The position numbers and the translations under genes were made by a program. From Bryobacterales bacterium (GTDB lineage Bacteria; Acidobacteriota; Terriglobia; Bryobacterales; Bryobacteraceae), in assembly GCA_003164035.1 (NCBI GenBank), contig PLRS01000016.1, forward strand, positions 1 to 64,000: 64,000 nucleotides of DNA. Reading direction: 5' to 3'. Of the stretch, positions 1-10,672 are shown piece after piece. How positions within the stretch are numbered: position 1 is the first letter of the stretch; each line of letters begins with the position of its first letter. The notes under the pieces are model-generated. The model was not told where the DNA came from and did no database searches. It was given only the letters and a program-made list of their open reading frames with translations.

Positions 1-343
1 GGTTGATGCGCGGGAAGGCCAGATCGCGCGCGCCGATCATCATCGGTATCAGAAAGTTGCCGAGCGTGGCCGGAATGGACGGAATCAGGAAGAAGAAGAT
101 CATCATGATTCCGTGCATGGTGAACAGCCGGTTATAGATGTCCGACGATACCAGGTCGCCCTGCGGGGTGAGCAACTCGACGCGGATGAGCGTGGCGAAG
201 GCGCCACCGATAAAGAAAAACAGCGTGATCGTGGCCATGTACAGCAGGGCGATCCGTTTGTGGTCCTTGGTCAACAGCCACGACTTCAGACCGTAACTGT
301 TAGTCAGATAATTTTCTTGTTCCTGTGCAACCGGAGTCGTCAT
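1..343 (-). CDS. ctaD: Cytochrome c oxidase subunit I, N-terminal part (cut by window edge)
   Basis: The first 114 residues of the heme-copper oxidase subunit I, the catalytic membrane subunit that reduces O2. The start ATG at 343 gives [12 protein letters not shown], followed by the typical [10 protein letters not shown] segment before the first membrane helix and the family hallmark [15 protein letters not shown], then [19 protein letters not shown] at the edge. The heme ligand region lies outside the window. It sits 6 bp downstream of ctaC and is last in the act-sco-ctaC-ctaD operon as far as visible. The family assignment is secure; only the subtype depends on the missing part. Confidence 0.95.
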   Translation of the reverse strand, partial: MTTPVAQEQENYLTNSYGLKSWLLTKDHKRIALLYMATITLFFFIGGAFATLIRVELLTPQGDLVSSDIYNRLFTMHGIMMIFFFLIPSIPATLGNFLIPMMIGARDLAFPRIN

Positions 344-349
344 ATTTCT

Positions 350-1330
350 TTACCGATTGGATGCCTGCGCCTTGTTATCCGCCGCCGGCGCGGGAGCCAG
401 CGGTTTGGGCGTCAGCGACTTCACGTATTCCACCAGTTCCAGCACGTCTTCCTCGGTGACCTGGCCCTGGAAGGTCGGCATTAGCGGCTGGTAGCCGAAG
501 ACTACCTTGGCGTCGGGACGCAGAATGGATTCCCGGATGTAGGCTTCGTCCGCTTTCGCCGTTGTGCCGCCGACCAGCTTGACGTTGGAACCGAACACAT
601 TCACCAGGGTCGGGCAGCGGCCGGAATTGTCGGGCTTGTGGCAATTGGAGCAGGCCAGGTCGTTGAACAGCTTCTCGCCGCGCTCCGCCAGGGTCCCGGT
701 CTTCTTGCCGCCGCTCAGCCAATCCTGGTAATCCTCCGGCGACAGCACGTAGACCCATCCGGTCATGCCGGAATGCTTGGTGCCGCAATATTCGGCGCAG
801 AACAGATGATACTTGCCGGTCTGGGTGGGAGTGAACCAGGTAGTGGAGTAGCGGCCCGGCACCACGTCCTGCTTGGTGCGGAACGCCGGCACATAAAAGG
901 AGTGGATCACGTCCTCAGACGTCATGGTGAGACGGATGGGCCGGCCCACCGGGATGTGAAGCTCGTTGATCTCGCGCTGCCCCTCCATGTGCTCTAACTT
1001 CCACATCCACTGTTTGGCGACCACATAGATAGACAGTGCGTTCTGGGGCGGACGGCTCTCGCGGAAGAAAATCTCCGCGCCCCACCCGAACATCACCATG
1101 GACAGCCCAAACGGAATTACGGACCAGACGATTTCGAGGGCAATGCCGGTGTGCACCGCCTTCGGCACGCCGTCGTTCCCCGCGCGCTTCCGGTACTTGA
1201 TCGCCAGAAAGAAGATCGAGGCGAAAATCAGTATCGTAAAGAACACCGACACGGCAACCAGATAGAAGTAGAGGTGGTCCACATCGGGAGCGAAGGTGGA
1301 CGCCTGTTCCGGGAAAAGAGGTATTTTCAT
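350..1330 (-). CDS. ctaC: Cytochrome c oxidase subunit II with fused cytochrome c domain (caa3 type)
   Basis: A 326-residue subunit II. Two membrane helices lie near residues 17-45 and 68-90, followed by the cupredoxin domain with the aromatic KQWMWK stretch and the CuA site (HSFYVPAFRTK, then CAEYCGTKHSGM with both Cys, His and Met). The C-terminal third is a cytochrome c domain with the heme motif CSNCH and a later Met ligand in PLMPTF. The fusion marks a caa3-type oxidase that takes electrons from a c-type cytochrome. The ATG at 1330 overlaps the SCO stop by 4 bp (ATGA); a longer frame reaches 1495 but only through the SCO gene. Confidence 0.95.
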   Translation of the reverse strand: MKIPLFPEQASTFAPDVDHLYFYLVAVSVFFTILIFASIFFLAIKYRKRAGNDGVPKAVHTGIALEIVWSVIPFGLSMVMFGWGAEIFFRESRPPQNALSIYVVAKQWMWKLEHMEGQREINELHIPVGRPIRLTMTSEDVIHSFYVPAFRTKQDVVPGRYSTTWFTPTQTGKYHLFCAEYCGTKHSGMTGWVYVLSPEDYQDWLSGGKKTGTLAERGEKLFNDLACSNCHKPDNSGRCPTLVNVFGSNVKLVGGTTAKADEAYIRESILRPDAKVVFGYQPLMPTFQGQVTEEDVLELVEYVKSLTPKPLAPAPAADNKAQASNR

Positions 1331-2328
1331 CGCGCAGAATCCGTTTGCACCCGGCCGTTCCGCGCGCGCGCGTCCCGCCGGAAGAACACCAGCAGGACAG
1401 CTCCGCCCACCAGAACGAAGGCGCCGGCGGCGCCGCGCAGAATGTTGATCGCGATGGCGCCGTACTTTCCCGTAGTGGGATCGTAATGATAGCAATACAG
1501 CAAAATCTCATCCACCGGCGTGCCAATCTTTTCCTGGGAAGCTTCCACCAGGCCCAGCCTCAGATCGCGCGGCGAATAATCCACCCCGTAGAAGTATTTC
1601 GAAATGCGGCCCTCCGGAGTGAGGATCATGATGGCGCTGGCATGGGCGAATTGCTCGGTCGCCGGGTCATATTTGTAATGGAAGCCGACGGCATCGGTAA
1701 ACGCCTTGATATTGGCCTCGTCACCGGTGAGGAAGTGCCAGCCGTTGGCCGAATTCGGGCGCTTGTACCGTTTCACGTACATCTGCTTCTTGGCCGCGGC
1801 CAGCTCCGGGGTATCTTTCGGGTCGAAGCTGATGCTGACGACGTGAAAATCCTTTCCGGCATCGAGCGAAACCGCCTTCAGCGCGCTCTCGAGGCCGGTC
1901 AGGATCTCGGTGCAGAGCATGGGGCAGCGATAGTAGACCAGGGCGAGGATGACCGGCTTGCCGTCGGCGAAGAAGCTGGATAGCGGCAGGACGCGGCCGG
2001 CCTCGTCGCGGAAATCGACGTCCAGCGGGACCTGCTGGTTCAGCCGTTGCTCGATGCTCACGCCGGCGAGGGCGCCCGGCAAGGCGGGCCTCAAATTGGA
2101 ATCCTGCAAGCTGTAGCTGGGCTGCGCCGGAGCGGGCTGGCCGGGCTGAGCCAGAGCCGCCAAGGCAGCCAGCAAGAGGGATGCACAAAGCTTTCCGGCG
2201 GTACTTCCGTGGGGCAGACCATCGTTTCTTGTGGTCTGCCCTACACAGCGCGCTCCGCCAGCATCGAAAGAAGGCCGGCTGGGCAGACCACGAAAAACGA
2301 TGGTCTGCCCCACGGTGATCTGCATCAT
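1327..2328 (-). CDS. SCO1/SenC copper-delivery protein with a repeat element in its N-terminus
   Basis: A 333-residue member of the SCO1/SenC/PrrC family, which delivers copper to the CuA site of subunit II, its operon neighbour. The thioredoxin fold carries the Cu-binding CPMLC motif (YYRCPMLCTEIL) and a conserved His in EQFAHASAIM; a C-terminal membrane helix (GAFVLVGGAVLLVFF) would anchor it. The start at 2328 has a strong AGGAGG eight bases upstream and overlaps the previous stop (ATGA). Residues 6-40 are encoded exactly by a 105-bp palindromic repeat (2209-2313), so the export signal (KLCASLLLAALAALA) begins only after about 43 residues. No in-frame start after the repeat was found, so the repeat appears to be translated. 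Confidence 0.9.
   Translation of the reverse strand: MMQITVGQTIVFRGLPSRPSFDAGGARCVGQTTRNDGLPHGSTAGKLCASLLLAALAALAQPGQPAPAQPSYSLQDSNLRPALPGALAGVSIEQRLNQQVPLDVDFRDEAGRVLPLSSFFADGKPVILALVYYRCPMLCTEILTGLESALKAVSLDAGKDFHVVSISFDPKDTPELAAAKKQMYVKRYKRPNSANGWHFLTGDEANIKAFTDAVGFHYKYDPATEQFAHASAIMILTPEGRISKYFYGVDYSPRDLRLGLVEASQEKIGTPVDEILLYCYHYDPTTGKYGAIAINILRGAAGAFVLVGGAVLLVFFRRDARARNGRVQTDSAR
2209..2313. repeat. Two-armed palindromic element (family A, copy 1), in frame inside the SCO gene
   Basis: Two 33-bp arms, 2209-2241 and 2281-2313, are inverted copies with two mismatches, separated by 39 bp. Each arm is itself a hairpin (GGGCAGACCA ... TGGTCTGCCC around a TCGTTT-type loop). The layout resembles REPIN/BIME elements: two inverted REP-like hairpins. 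The whole unit is 105 bp (35 codons) and stays open in the SCO frame. Copies 2 and 3 are at 4624-4713 and 49821-49910. Confidence 0.9.
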
Positions 2329-2852
2329 TTGCCTCCTAATTCCGGCGCCAACGGTCCGCCCGGCTGTTGCACTTTGGCGCCAAGGCCAGCTTCGGTGGGG
2401 ACGCTCACTTCGCTCGCGGGCGGAGGCGCGGGCCGCGACGGCAATCCGCGCTGGGACATCAGTTCGATGGCGCGTTCGATCGGCAGCCTCACCACGCCGG
2501 CCGGCTTGTCGATCCAGCCGTAGGTGTGCAGCAGTTCTTCTTCGGCGGCGCGTTCACGCGCCAGATCGAGCGCGGGGGTTTCCTCCAACTGCGGAGCCGG
2601 GGGACGCTGCCCCTCGCCGGCGACCACGTTTTGCTTGCCGGTCGGTACGCCGCTGGTGACGTGCTCCAAATAGCGGAAAACTCCCACCACGATGGCGAAA
2701 GACGCGATACACAGCAGCGCCAGTCCAATTCCGAACTTGCTTACCGCCAGGACATTGACATCGCGCCGCTCATGACGGTCGGCGGGATTGTCCAGATTAA
2801 GGTGCTCCGCCTCCGGTGCGCCATGCGGATGATCCGGTTTATTCGCGGCCAT
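2325..2852 (-). CDS. Single-pass membrane protein of the act-cta operon
   Basis: A 175-residue protein of unknown function. It has a charged His-rich N-terminus (about 35 residues), one membrane helix near residues 38-60 (FGIGLALLCIASFAIVVGVF), a Pro-rich linker, and a conserved-looking C-terminal block LLHTYGWIDKPAGVVRLPIERAIELM, a motif I associate with small proteins encoded next to ACIII/oxidase genes in acidobacteria (recollection, not searched). It overlaps the end of actF by 14 bp and the start of the SCO gene by 4 bp, so it is translated with the oxidase genes. A role as accessory subunit or assembly factor is inference from context. Confidence 0.8.
   Translation of the reverse strand: MAANKPDHPHGAPEAEHLNLDNPADRHERRDVNVLAVSKFGIGLALLCIASFAIVVGVFRYLEHVTSGVPTGKQNVVAGEGQRPPAPQLEETPALDLARERAAEEELLHTYGWIDKPAGVVRLPIERAIELMSQRGLPSRPAPPPASEVSVPTEAGLGAKVQQPGGPLAPELGGK
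2332..2337 (-). promoter_or_regulatory. Ribosome binding site fixing the SCO gene start
   Basis: AGGAGG on the minus strand, four bases before the tandem ATGATG at 2328-2323. It matters because it places translation initiation upstream of the palindromic repeat and supports translation through the repeat. Confidence 0.7.
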
Positions 2853-4047
2853 GATTCAGAGCCTCCTCCAGGTTCGGCTCGTGCAACGGCATCAACGGCC
2901 GCTTCTCTAGTTGGATGAAAAAATACGCCAGCCAGATTCCGATCAGCCCGGCCGGAGCGGCAATATCCATCCAACTCAGGTGGAACGCGCTGCCGTAGAA
3001 GTAAGGCGTCACCTGCCAGAACAGGTCCACCATGCGCATGAACAGCACGAAAATCGCCACGTTGCGCAGCAGCTTGGCATTCCGTTTCAGGTCGCGCGAC
3101 AGCAGGAGGGAAAACGGCAGCGCAAAGTGGAACAGCACCAGCCCCATCGCGATGTACCCCCAACCGCCGTTAGTGCGCGACAGGTACCAGGGAATCTCCT
3201 CGGGCAGATTGCCGGTCCAGATGATCAGAAATTGCGAATAGGAGAAGTACGCCCACACCATGGTCAGCGCGAACATCAGCTTGCCCAGGTCGTGGAAGTG
3301 ACGCTTGGTGAGCACCTGCGACATCGGCGCGCGCGCCTGGAGCGCCACCAGCAGGGCGATCAGAAACGCCATCGAGGTCAGGCCCTGGCCCACCATGAAG
3401 AGCAGTCCGAACATGGTCGAGAACCACTGCGAGTGCAGCGACAGCACCCAATCGATGGACATGAAGGTGACGCTCAGCGACCAGAAAATTACTCCGGGCC
3501 CGGCCAGGAAGGACATCTTGCCATGAGCTTTGGCCGGCCCGTCGCGGTCTTCCACCAGCGACCAGCGGTTGAAATAGTACGACAGGAACATCCAGCCGAA
3601 GAAATACACCAACGCGCGCAACAGGAAAAATCGGTAGTTCAAATACGGCGCCTGGTGGGTCAGCACGCGGTCGGCGGCGACCACCGCCGGGTGCGCCCAC
3701 GGATACAGGTTGGGAATCCCGATGATGATGGGCAGGAACAGCACCAGCACCAGCGGCAAAGTGCGCGCGGCGGCTTCGGCGGGGCGGCGAATGACCACCC
3801 CCCACGCGCCGCCGGTCAGGTATTGCAGCATCAGCCAGGCCAGCGGTCCGACAGCCAAGCCCAGCACAAAGAGGAACGCCCAAAGGTACGACTGGTAGAA
3901 CTGGAAAGGCTGATGGAAAACCAGCAGTCCGGCGGCCATTGCCAGCATGCCGATGACGCCCACGATCAGCGCCCGCGTTCGCCAGCGCCCCAGGTCGGAA
4001 CGGAGCCCATCGGAAACCCGGAAATCGACGCTGGTTTGCGCCGTCAC
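2839..4047 (-). CDS. actF: Alternative complex III membrane subunit ActF
   Basis: A 402-residue polytopic protein with about ten hydrophobic helices, of the NrfD/PsrC-like class, homologous to ActC. ACIII oxidises membrane quinol and passes electrons to a cytochrome c or directly to an oxidase. Visible family features include LYPWAHP near residue 115, FFGWMFLSYYFNRWS, and the long hydrophobic C-terminal half ending in a charged tail. The ATG at 4047 overlaps the actE stop by 4 bp. Position in the actABCDEF order and size agree with ActF; a stand-alone NrfD protein is unlikely here. Confidence 0.93.
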   Translation of the reverse strand: MTAQTSVDFRVSDGLRSDLGRWRTRALIVGVIGMLAMAAGLLVFHQPFQFYQSYLWAFLFVLGLAVGPLAWLMLQYLTGGAWGVVIRRPAEAAARTLPLVLVLFLPIIIGIPNLYPWAHPAVVAADRVLTHQAPYLNYRFFLLRALVYFFGWMFLSYYFNRWSLVEDRDGPAKAHGKMSFLAGPGVIFWSLSVTFMSIDWVLSLHSQWFSTMFGLLFMVGQGLTSMAFLIALLVALQARAPMSQVLTKRHFHDLGKLMFALTMVWAYFSYSQFLIIWTGNLPEEIPWYLSRTNGGWGYIAMGLVLFHFALPFSLLLSRDLKRNAKLLRNVAIFVLFMRMVDLFWQVTPYFYGSAFHLSWMDIAAPAGLIGIWLAYFFIQLEKRPLMPLHEPNLEEALNHGRE

Positions 4048-4637
4048 TGCGCACCTCCCTGGGAGAGCTGCCCGCGCGCGTCGGGAGGCACATCGTTGAG
4101 TGTGCCGTTCTCGCTCAGTTGCAAAGTCCGGATGTAGGAGACAATCGCCCAGCGGTCCGCCGGCGCAACCTGGGCGGCATAATCCTGCATGGCCCCGAAT
4201 CCGTTGGTGATCACGTCGAAGATGTAGCCGGCCTGCACTTGCCGCAGCCGGTCGCTATGGTACGAAGGCGGATGCTTATAGCCGCGCCGCACGATTTTGC
4301 CGTCGCCGAATCCCAGCCGGCCGTGGCACGGAGAGCAATAAACATTGAAGCGGTTCTGGCCCCGTTCGATCACCTGGCGGGTCACCGGGAACGGGAAGGT
4401 TTCCAGGAATGTCTTGCCGTCAGGCCCCTTGCCGGTATAGAAGGCAGCGTCGTCGTCCAGGTGGCCGCGCGGTATCGTCCCCTCGATCAGCGGACGCTGG
4501 GACCGGCCGTCCTCGAAGAATGTGCTGGGCCGCAGCGGAGTATATTTGGGCTGATCCTGCATGTCCGACCGGCAACCCACAGTCGCGGCCAGCGCCAGCA
4601 GGACAACGCCCCAGACAACGGTGGTGGGACAGACCAT
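4044..4637 (-). CDS. actE: Alternative complex III monoheme cytochrome c subunit ActE (start uncertain)
   Basis: A lipoprotein cytochrome c of ACIII. From the ATG at 4637 it is 197 residues: an export signal VVWGVVLLALAATVGC with a lipobox Cys at residue 22, then one heme motif CSPCH and a candidate Met ligand in GFGAMQDY. The start lies inside palindromic element A copy 2 and has no clear Shine-Dalgarno. The frame stays open upstream through the whole element and repeat B; an alternative GTG at 4799 has AGGA upstream and would add 54 repeat-derived residues. The neighbouring act genes overlap by ATGA, so the original actE start has probably been displaced by repeat insertion. The core assignment is secure, the start is not. 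Confidence 0.9.
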   Translation of the reverse strand: MVCPTTVVWGVVLLALAATVGCRSDMQDQPKYTPLRPSTFFEDGRSQRPLIEGTIPRGHLDDDAAFYTGKGPDGKTFLETFPFPVTRQVIERGQNRFNVYCSPCHGRLGFGDGKIVRRGYKHPPSYHSDRLRQVQAGYIFDVITNGFGAMQDYAAQVAPADRWAIVSYIRTLQLSENGTLNDVPPDARGQLSQGGAQ

Positions 4638-4713
4638 CGTTTTTCGTGGTCTGTCATGCCCTGGCCAGTCCGCAACGGCCCGACAGACGACAAAAAACGA
4701 TCGTCTGTCCCAC
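4624..4713. repeat. Two-armed palindromic element (family A, copy 2) at the actE start
   Basis: A 90-bp unit beginning GTGGGACAGACC and ending in its near inverse; each arm is a hairpin of the GACAGACCA/TGGTCTGTC type around a TCGTTTTTCG loop. It has the same length as copy 3 (49821-49910), and the central spacers are similar too (both contain a GCCAG-CCG core). It is open in the actE frame (30 codons) and supplies the only ATG close to the lipoprotein signal. Confidence 0.9.
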
Positions 4714-4753
4714 CGGATGCCCCTGCCGACGCCCGCTGCCACGGAGCGAAGAA

Positions 4754-4799
4754 GCGTCGAGCTGAGACTCGACGCGGCACGCACGAGTGCGTGCGCCAC
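4754..4799. repeat. Double hairpin repeat (type B, copy 1) between actD and actE
   Basis: Two adjacent perfect hairpins: GCGTCGAG/CTCGACGC (4754-4775) and GCACGCAC/GTGCGTGC (4777-4794). The outer sequence GTGGCGCACGCACTCGTGCG, read on the minus strand, recurs at 18954-18973. It lies in what is otherwise a tightly overlapping operon. Confidence 0.75.
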
Positions 4800-4824
4800 G
4801 GTGAAGTTAATCCTGCACTGATCC

Positions 4825-5394
4825 TTAGTGCGCAACTTCGGACACCTCTTTAGCATCCAGGCTCTCCAGGAACTGGGCCGTCTTCTGGCGTTCGAACAGC
4901 GGGTCCTCCGATTCGATGCACAGAAAGAACCGGTCGCGCGATGCCAGCGCGAACCGCTTGGCATTGAACACCGGGTGATACGGCATCGGCAAGCCGCACA
5001 GGCCCAACAGGCCCAACACGGTCGTCAAACCGGCAAATAGAATCGTGCATTCGAAGGTGATGACAAAATACTCCGGCCAGCTATGGAGCGGCCGGCCGCC
5101 CACGTTGATCGGGTAATAGATCACCGTGACGAAGTACTGCAGCAGATAGCCGAGCGCGCCGCCCGTGAGCCCTCCCAGTAGCACCAGCAGGGGCAGACGG
5201 TTGTGATGCAAGTGGAGCGCGTCGGTCAACTCTTCGATCGGAAACGGGGTGTACGCGTCCAGCTTGCGGTAGCCTTTCTCGCGCGCTGCGCGGGCCGCTT
5301 TCACCAGCGCGTTGGGAGTCTGGAATTCGGCGATCAGCCCGTAGGCCGGAGCGCTTTCGGCCGTGGCGTGACCGCTCGCGGAAGGTTCACTCAT
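4825..5394 (-). CDS. actD: Alternative complex III subunit ActD
   Basis: A 189-residue ActD (DUF3341 family). A soluble N-terminal part carries the family pattern YGLIAEFQTPNALVKAARAAREKGYRKLDAYTPFP, followed by two hydrophobic helices around residues 67-90 and 108-135 (LLGGLTGGALGYLLQYF; CTILFAGLTTVLGLLGLCGL). The C-terminal part ends with a FFLCIESEDPLF-type strand. It overlaps actC by 4 bp (ATGA). About 190 bp of repeats separate it from the actE signal sequence, unlike the other junctions of the operon. ActD is a structural membrane subunit without known cofactors. Confidence 0.93.
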   Translation of the reverse strand: MSEPSASGHATAESAPAYGLIAEFQTPNALVKAARAAREKGYRKLDAYTPFPIEELTDALHLHHNRLPLLVLLGGLTGGALGYLLQYFVTVIYYPINVGGRPLHSWPEYFVITFECTILFAGLTTVLGLLGLCGLPMPYHPVFNAKRFALASRDRFFLCIESEDPLFERQKTAQFLESLDAKEVSEVAH

Positions 5395-6779
5395 TCCGCC
5401 ACCTCCTTGTCCACCTTGGCGTGCGGCAGCAGCGTGCGCACTTCAAAAATGGAGATCATGGGCAATCCGCGGATGAACAGGAAAAACAACGTCAGGAACA
5501 GGCCGATGGTGCCGAGGAAAACGCCCCAGTCCCAACGCGTGGCGTGGAAGATGCCCCACGAAGACGTGACAAAATCCTGCGCCAGGCTGCTGACGATAAT
5601 CACGAACCGCTCCAGCCACATGCCGCACAGCACCACCATCGAAGACAGGAACAGCAGCGCCGGCGTGTTCCGGATCCTCTTGAACCAGAGCAACTGCGGC
5701 GCGATGATGTTACACGCCACCAGGCTCCAGTAAGAGCTCATGTACGGCCCGGTCATGCGATGGTGAATGGCCGCGGCCTCGAAGATATTGCCGCTGTACC
5801 AGCCGGTGAACGCTTCCAGGATATAGGCGTATGCCACGATCAGGCCGGTCGCCAGCATCACCTTGCCGCAATTATCCAGGTGCTTGTCGGTGATCAGCCC
5901 TTCCAGGCCATAAACCGAGCGCAGCGGAATGGCCAGCACCAGCACCATGGCAAAGCCGGAATAAATCGCGCCCGCCACGAAGTACGGGGGGAAGAAGGTG
6001 CTGTGCCAGCCGGGAACGATTGCCACGGTGAAGTCGAAGCTCACCACCGTGTGCACCGAAAGCACCAGCGGCGTGGCCAGACCGGCCAGCAGCAGCGAAG
6101 CCGTCTCGTAAACGCTCCAGTGCTTCGCCGAGCCGCGCCAGCCCATCGCCAGCAGTCCGTAAATCACGCGCGCGATTTTATTCCCGGCGCGGTCGCGCAG
6201 CGTCGCCAGGTCGGGAATCAAGCCGACAAACCAGAACACCGCCGAAATGGTGGCGTACGTCGATACCGCGAACACGTCCCACACCAGCGGGCTGCGAAAG
6301 TTGGGCTCGATACCCATCGTATCGGGATACGGGAACAGCCAGAATGCCAGCCACGGGCGCCCCAGGTGCAGAATTGGAAACATGCCCGCGCACGCCACCG
6401 CGAACAACGTCATGGCCTCCGCGAACCGGTTGATGGAGTTGCGCCATTTCTGGTTCAACAGCAACAAAATCGCCGAAATCAGCGTTCCCGCGTGGCCGAT
6501 ACCGATCCACCAGACGAAATTAGTGATGGCGAATCCCCACATTACCGGCGTCCGCAGCCCCCAGATACCGGGCCCCAGGATGAACAGCAGGGTCGTTGAG
6601 ATCGCAAAAACGCCGAGCAGCGCCAGCCCCAACCCGAAACCCAGGAACCAGAACGGCGGGGTGCGCTTGGTTTGCACCACGCTGGCGATCTGGTCGGTGA
6701 TGCTGCTGAACGTATAGCCGGGCGCGATGATCTCGTGCGGTTCCGGTCTTTCCATTACCACGTTTTGTTCTTCCGCCAT
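5391..6779 (-). CDS. actC: Alternative complex III quinol-oxidising membrane subunit ActC (NrfD/PsrC family)
   Basis: A 462-residue polytopic protein with about ten membrane helices. Family landmarks include PGYTFSSITDQIASVVQTKRTPPFW at the N-terminus, WWIGIGHAGTLISAILLLL, PILHLGRPWLAFWLFPYPD and the SVHTVVSFDFTVAIVPGWHSTFFPPYF segment. ActC is the main quinol-binding subunit candidate in ACIII structures. It lies 9 bp downstream of actB and overlaps actD by 4 bp. Confidence 0.95.
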   Translation of the reverse strand: MAEEQNVVMERPEPHEIIAPGYTFSSITDQIASVVQTKRTPPFWFLGFGLGLALLGVFAISTTLLFILGPGIWGLRTPVMWGFAITNFVWWIGIGHAGTLISAILLLLNQKWRNSINRFAEAMTLFAVACAGMFPILHLGRPWLAFWLFPYPDTMGIEPNFRSPLVWDVFAVSTYATISAVFWFVGLIPDLATLRDRAGNKIARVIYGLLAMGWRGSAKHWSVYETASLLLAGLATPLVLSVHTVVSFDFTVAIVPGWHSTFFPPYFVAGAIYSGFAMVLVLAIPLRSVYGLEGLITDKHLDNCGKVMLATGLIVAYAYILEAFTGWYSGNIFEAAAIHHRMTGPYMSSYWSLVACNIIAPQLLWFKRIRNTPALLFLSSMVVLCGMWLERFVIIVSSLAQDFVTSSWGIFHATRWDWGVFLGTIGLFLTLFFLFIRGLPMISIFEVRTLLPHAKVDKEVAE

Positions 6780-6788
6780 GTTCGCGCC

Positions 6789-9808
<3,020 letters not shown>

Positions 9809-9812
<4 letters not shown>

Positions 9813-10468
9813 CGGTGACAAGTGGAACAACTGGTCAGTGTTCGCGCGTCCTGTATCTTGTATTCCGCTACCAGGCGGGTCCCGATCTCTCCCTGGTTCC
9901 CGGCCGGCTCATAACCCATGGTGGTGATCGACTCGCGCGGTCTTACATATTTCTCCGGGTTGCGGTGGCAATCGAGACACCACGACATCTGCAGCGTCGG
10001 ATGCTGCGCTGTCAGCGCCATCTTATCGATCCGCCCGTGGCAGGTCTCGCACCCCACTCCTTTGTTCACGTGAATGCTGTGATTGAAATACACGAAGTCG
10101 GGCAGGTCGTAAACCCGCGTCCAGCGAATCGTGCCGCCGGTGCGAAAGGCCTCCCGCACCGGTTCCAGCGTGGGACTGGTCTTCCAGATCTGCGAATGGC
10201 AGTTCATGCAAGTCTTGATCGGTGGAATGTTGGCGAACCCGGAAGTCTCCACCGTTGTATGGCAATACCGGCAGTCGATGCCGAGCGCGCCCACGTGGTG
10301 CGCATGGCTGAACGGCACCGGCTGCTCACGTACCTCGCCCTGCCGCGTCATATAACCGGAGCGGTTCAAAGTGTCGAACGCCCAGCCGGCGAACGCGATC
10401 AGGAACACCACGCCGAAGATGCTAATCCGCGCCAACGCATTGGAACTGCGATTGAATATCTGGGACAT
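9809..10468 (-). CDS. actA: Alternative complex III pentaheme cytochrome c ActA
   Basis: A 219-residue cytochrome with exactly five CXXCH motifs (CRYCH, CMNCH, CETCH, CLDCH, CSTCH), as expected for ActA. An N-terminal helix (ISIFGVVFLIAFAGWAF) acts as membrane anchor or uncleaved signal. It is the first gene of the act operon; the 204 bp before it (10469-10672) must hold the operon promoter. A NapC/NirT-type cytochrome is excluded by the gene order. Confidence 0.95.
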
Positions 10469-10672
10469 AGTTTTAGATCGGGCTGAATCCCAGTGACCGA
10501 GAGTTGTGCCTTCGCATTGTTTGTGTCAGACAGCTTGAAACCCGGAGACTCCCGCTTGTTGCCTGCGCCCGGCTAACTCGGCGCGGCAACAGCCTTCGCT
10601 CCGGCGTTTTTCCATTGTAAACGACCCGGGGTCCCAACTTAGATCCAATTAGTGCTGTAAATTCCTACAATT
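10469..10672 (-). promoter_or_regulatory. Upstream region of the act-cta operon
   Basis: A 204-bp gap between the asparaginase gene and actA, both on the minus strand. The part from 10600 to 10672 is clearly more A+T-rich than its surroundings and contains a TACAAT hexamer (minus strand, near 10617), a possible -10; no good -35 at normal spacing was found. The operon promoter must lie here or read through from upstream. Confidence 0.35.

Noticed and set aside
2209-2313. CRISPR-like interpretation of the repeated hairpin units
   Set aside because: Only two inverted arms per site and no direct-repeat/spacer array; no cas genes in the window.
2911-4137. A 408-codon open frame on the plus strand over actF
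   Set aside because: It is antisense to a well-supported membrane protein gene, is rich in Gln, His and Arg without domains, and arises from the high G+C third positions of the true gene.
10600-10672. Well-defined sigma-70 promoter for the act operon
   Set aside because: A TACAAT hexamer is present but no -35 box occurs at 16-18 bp, so only a general promoter region is reported.
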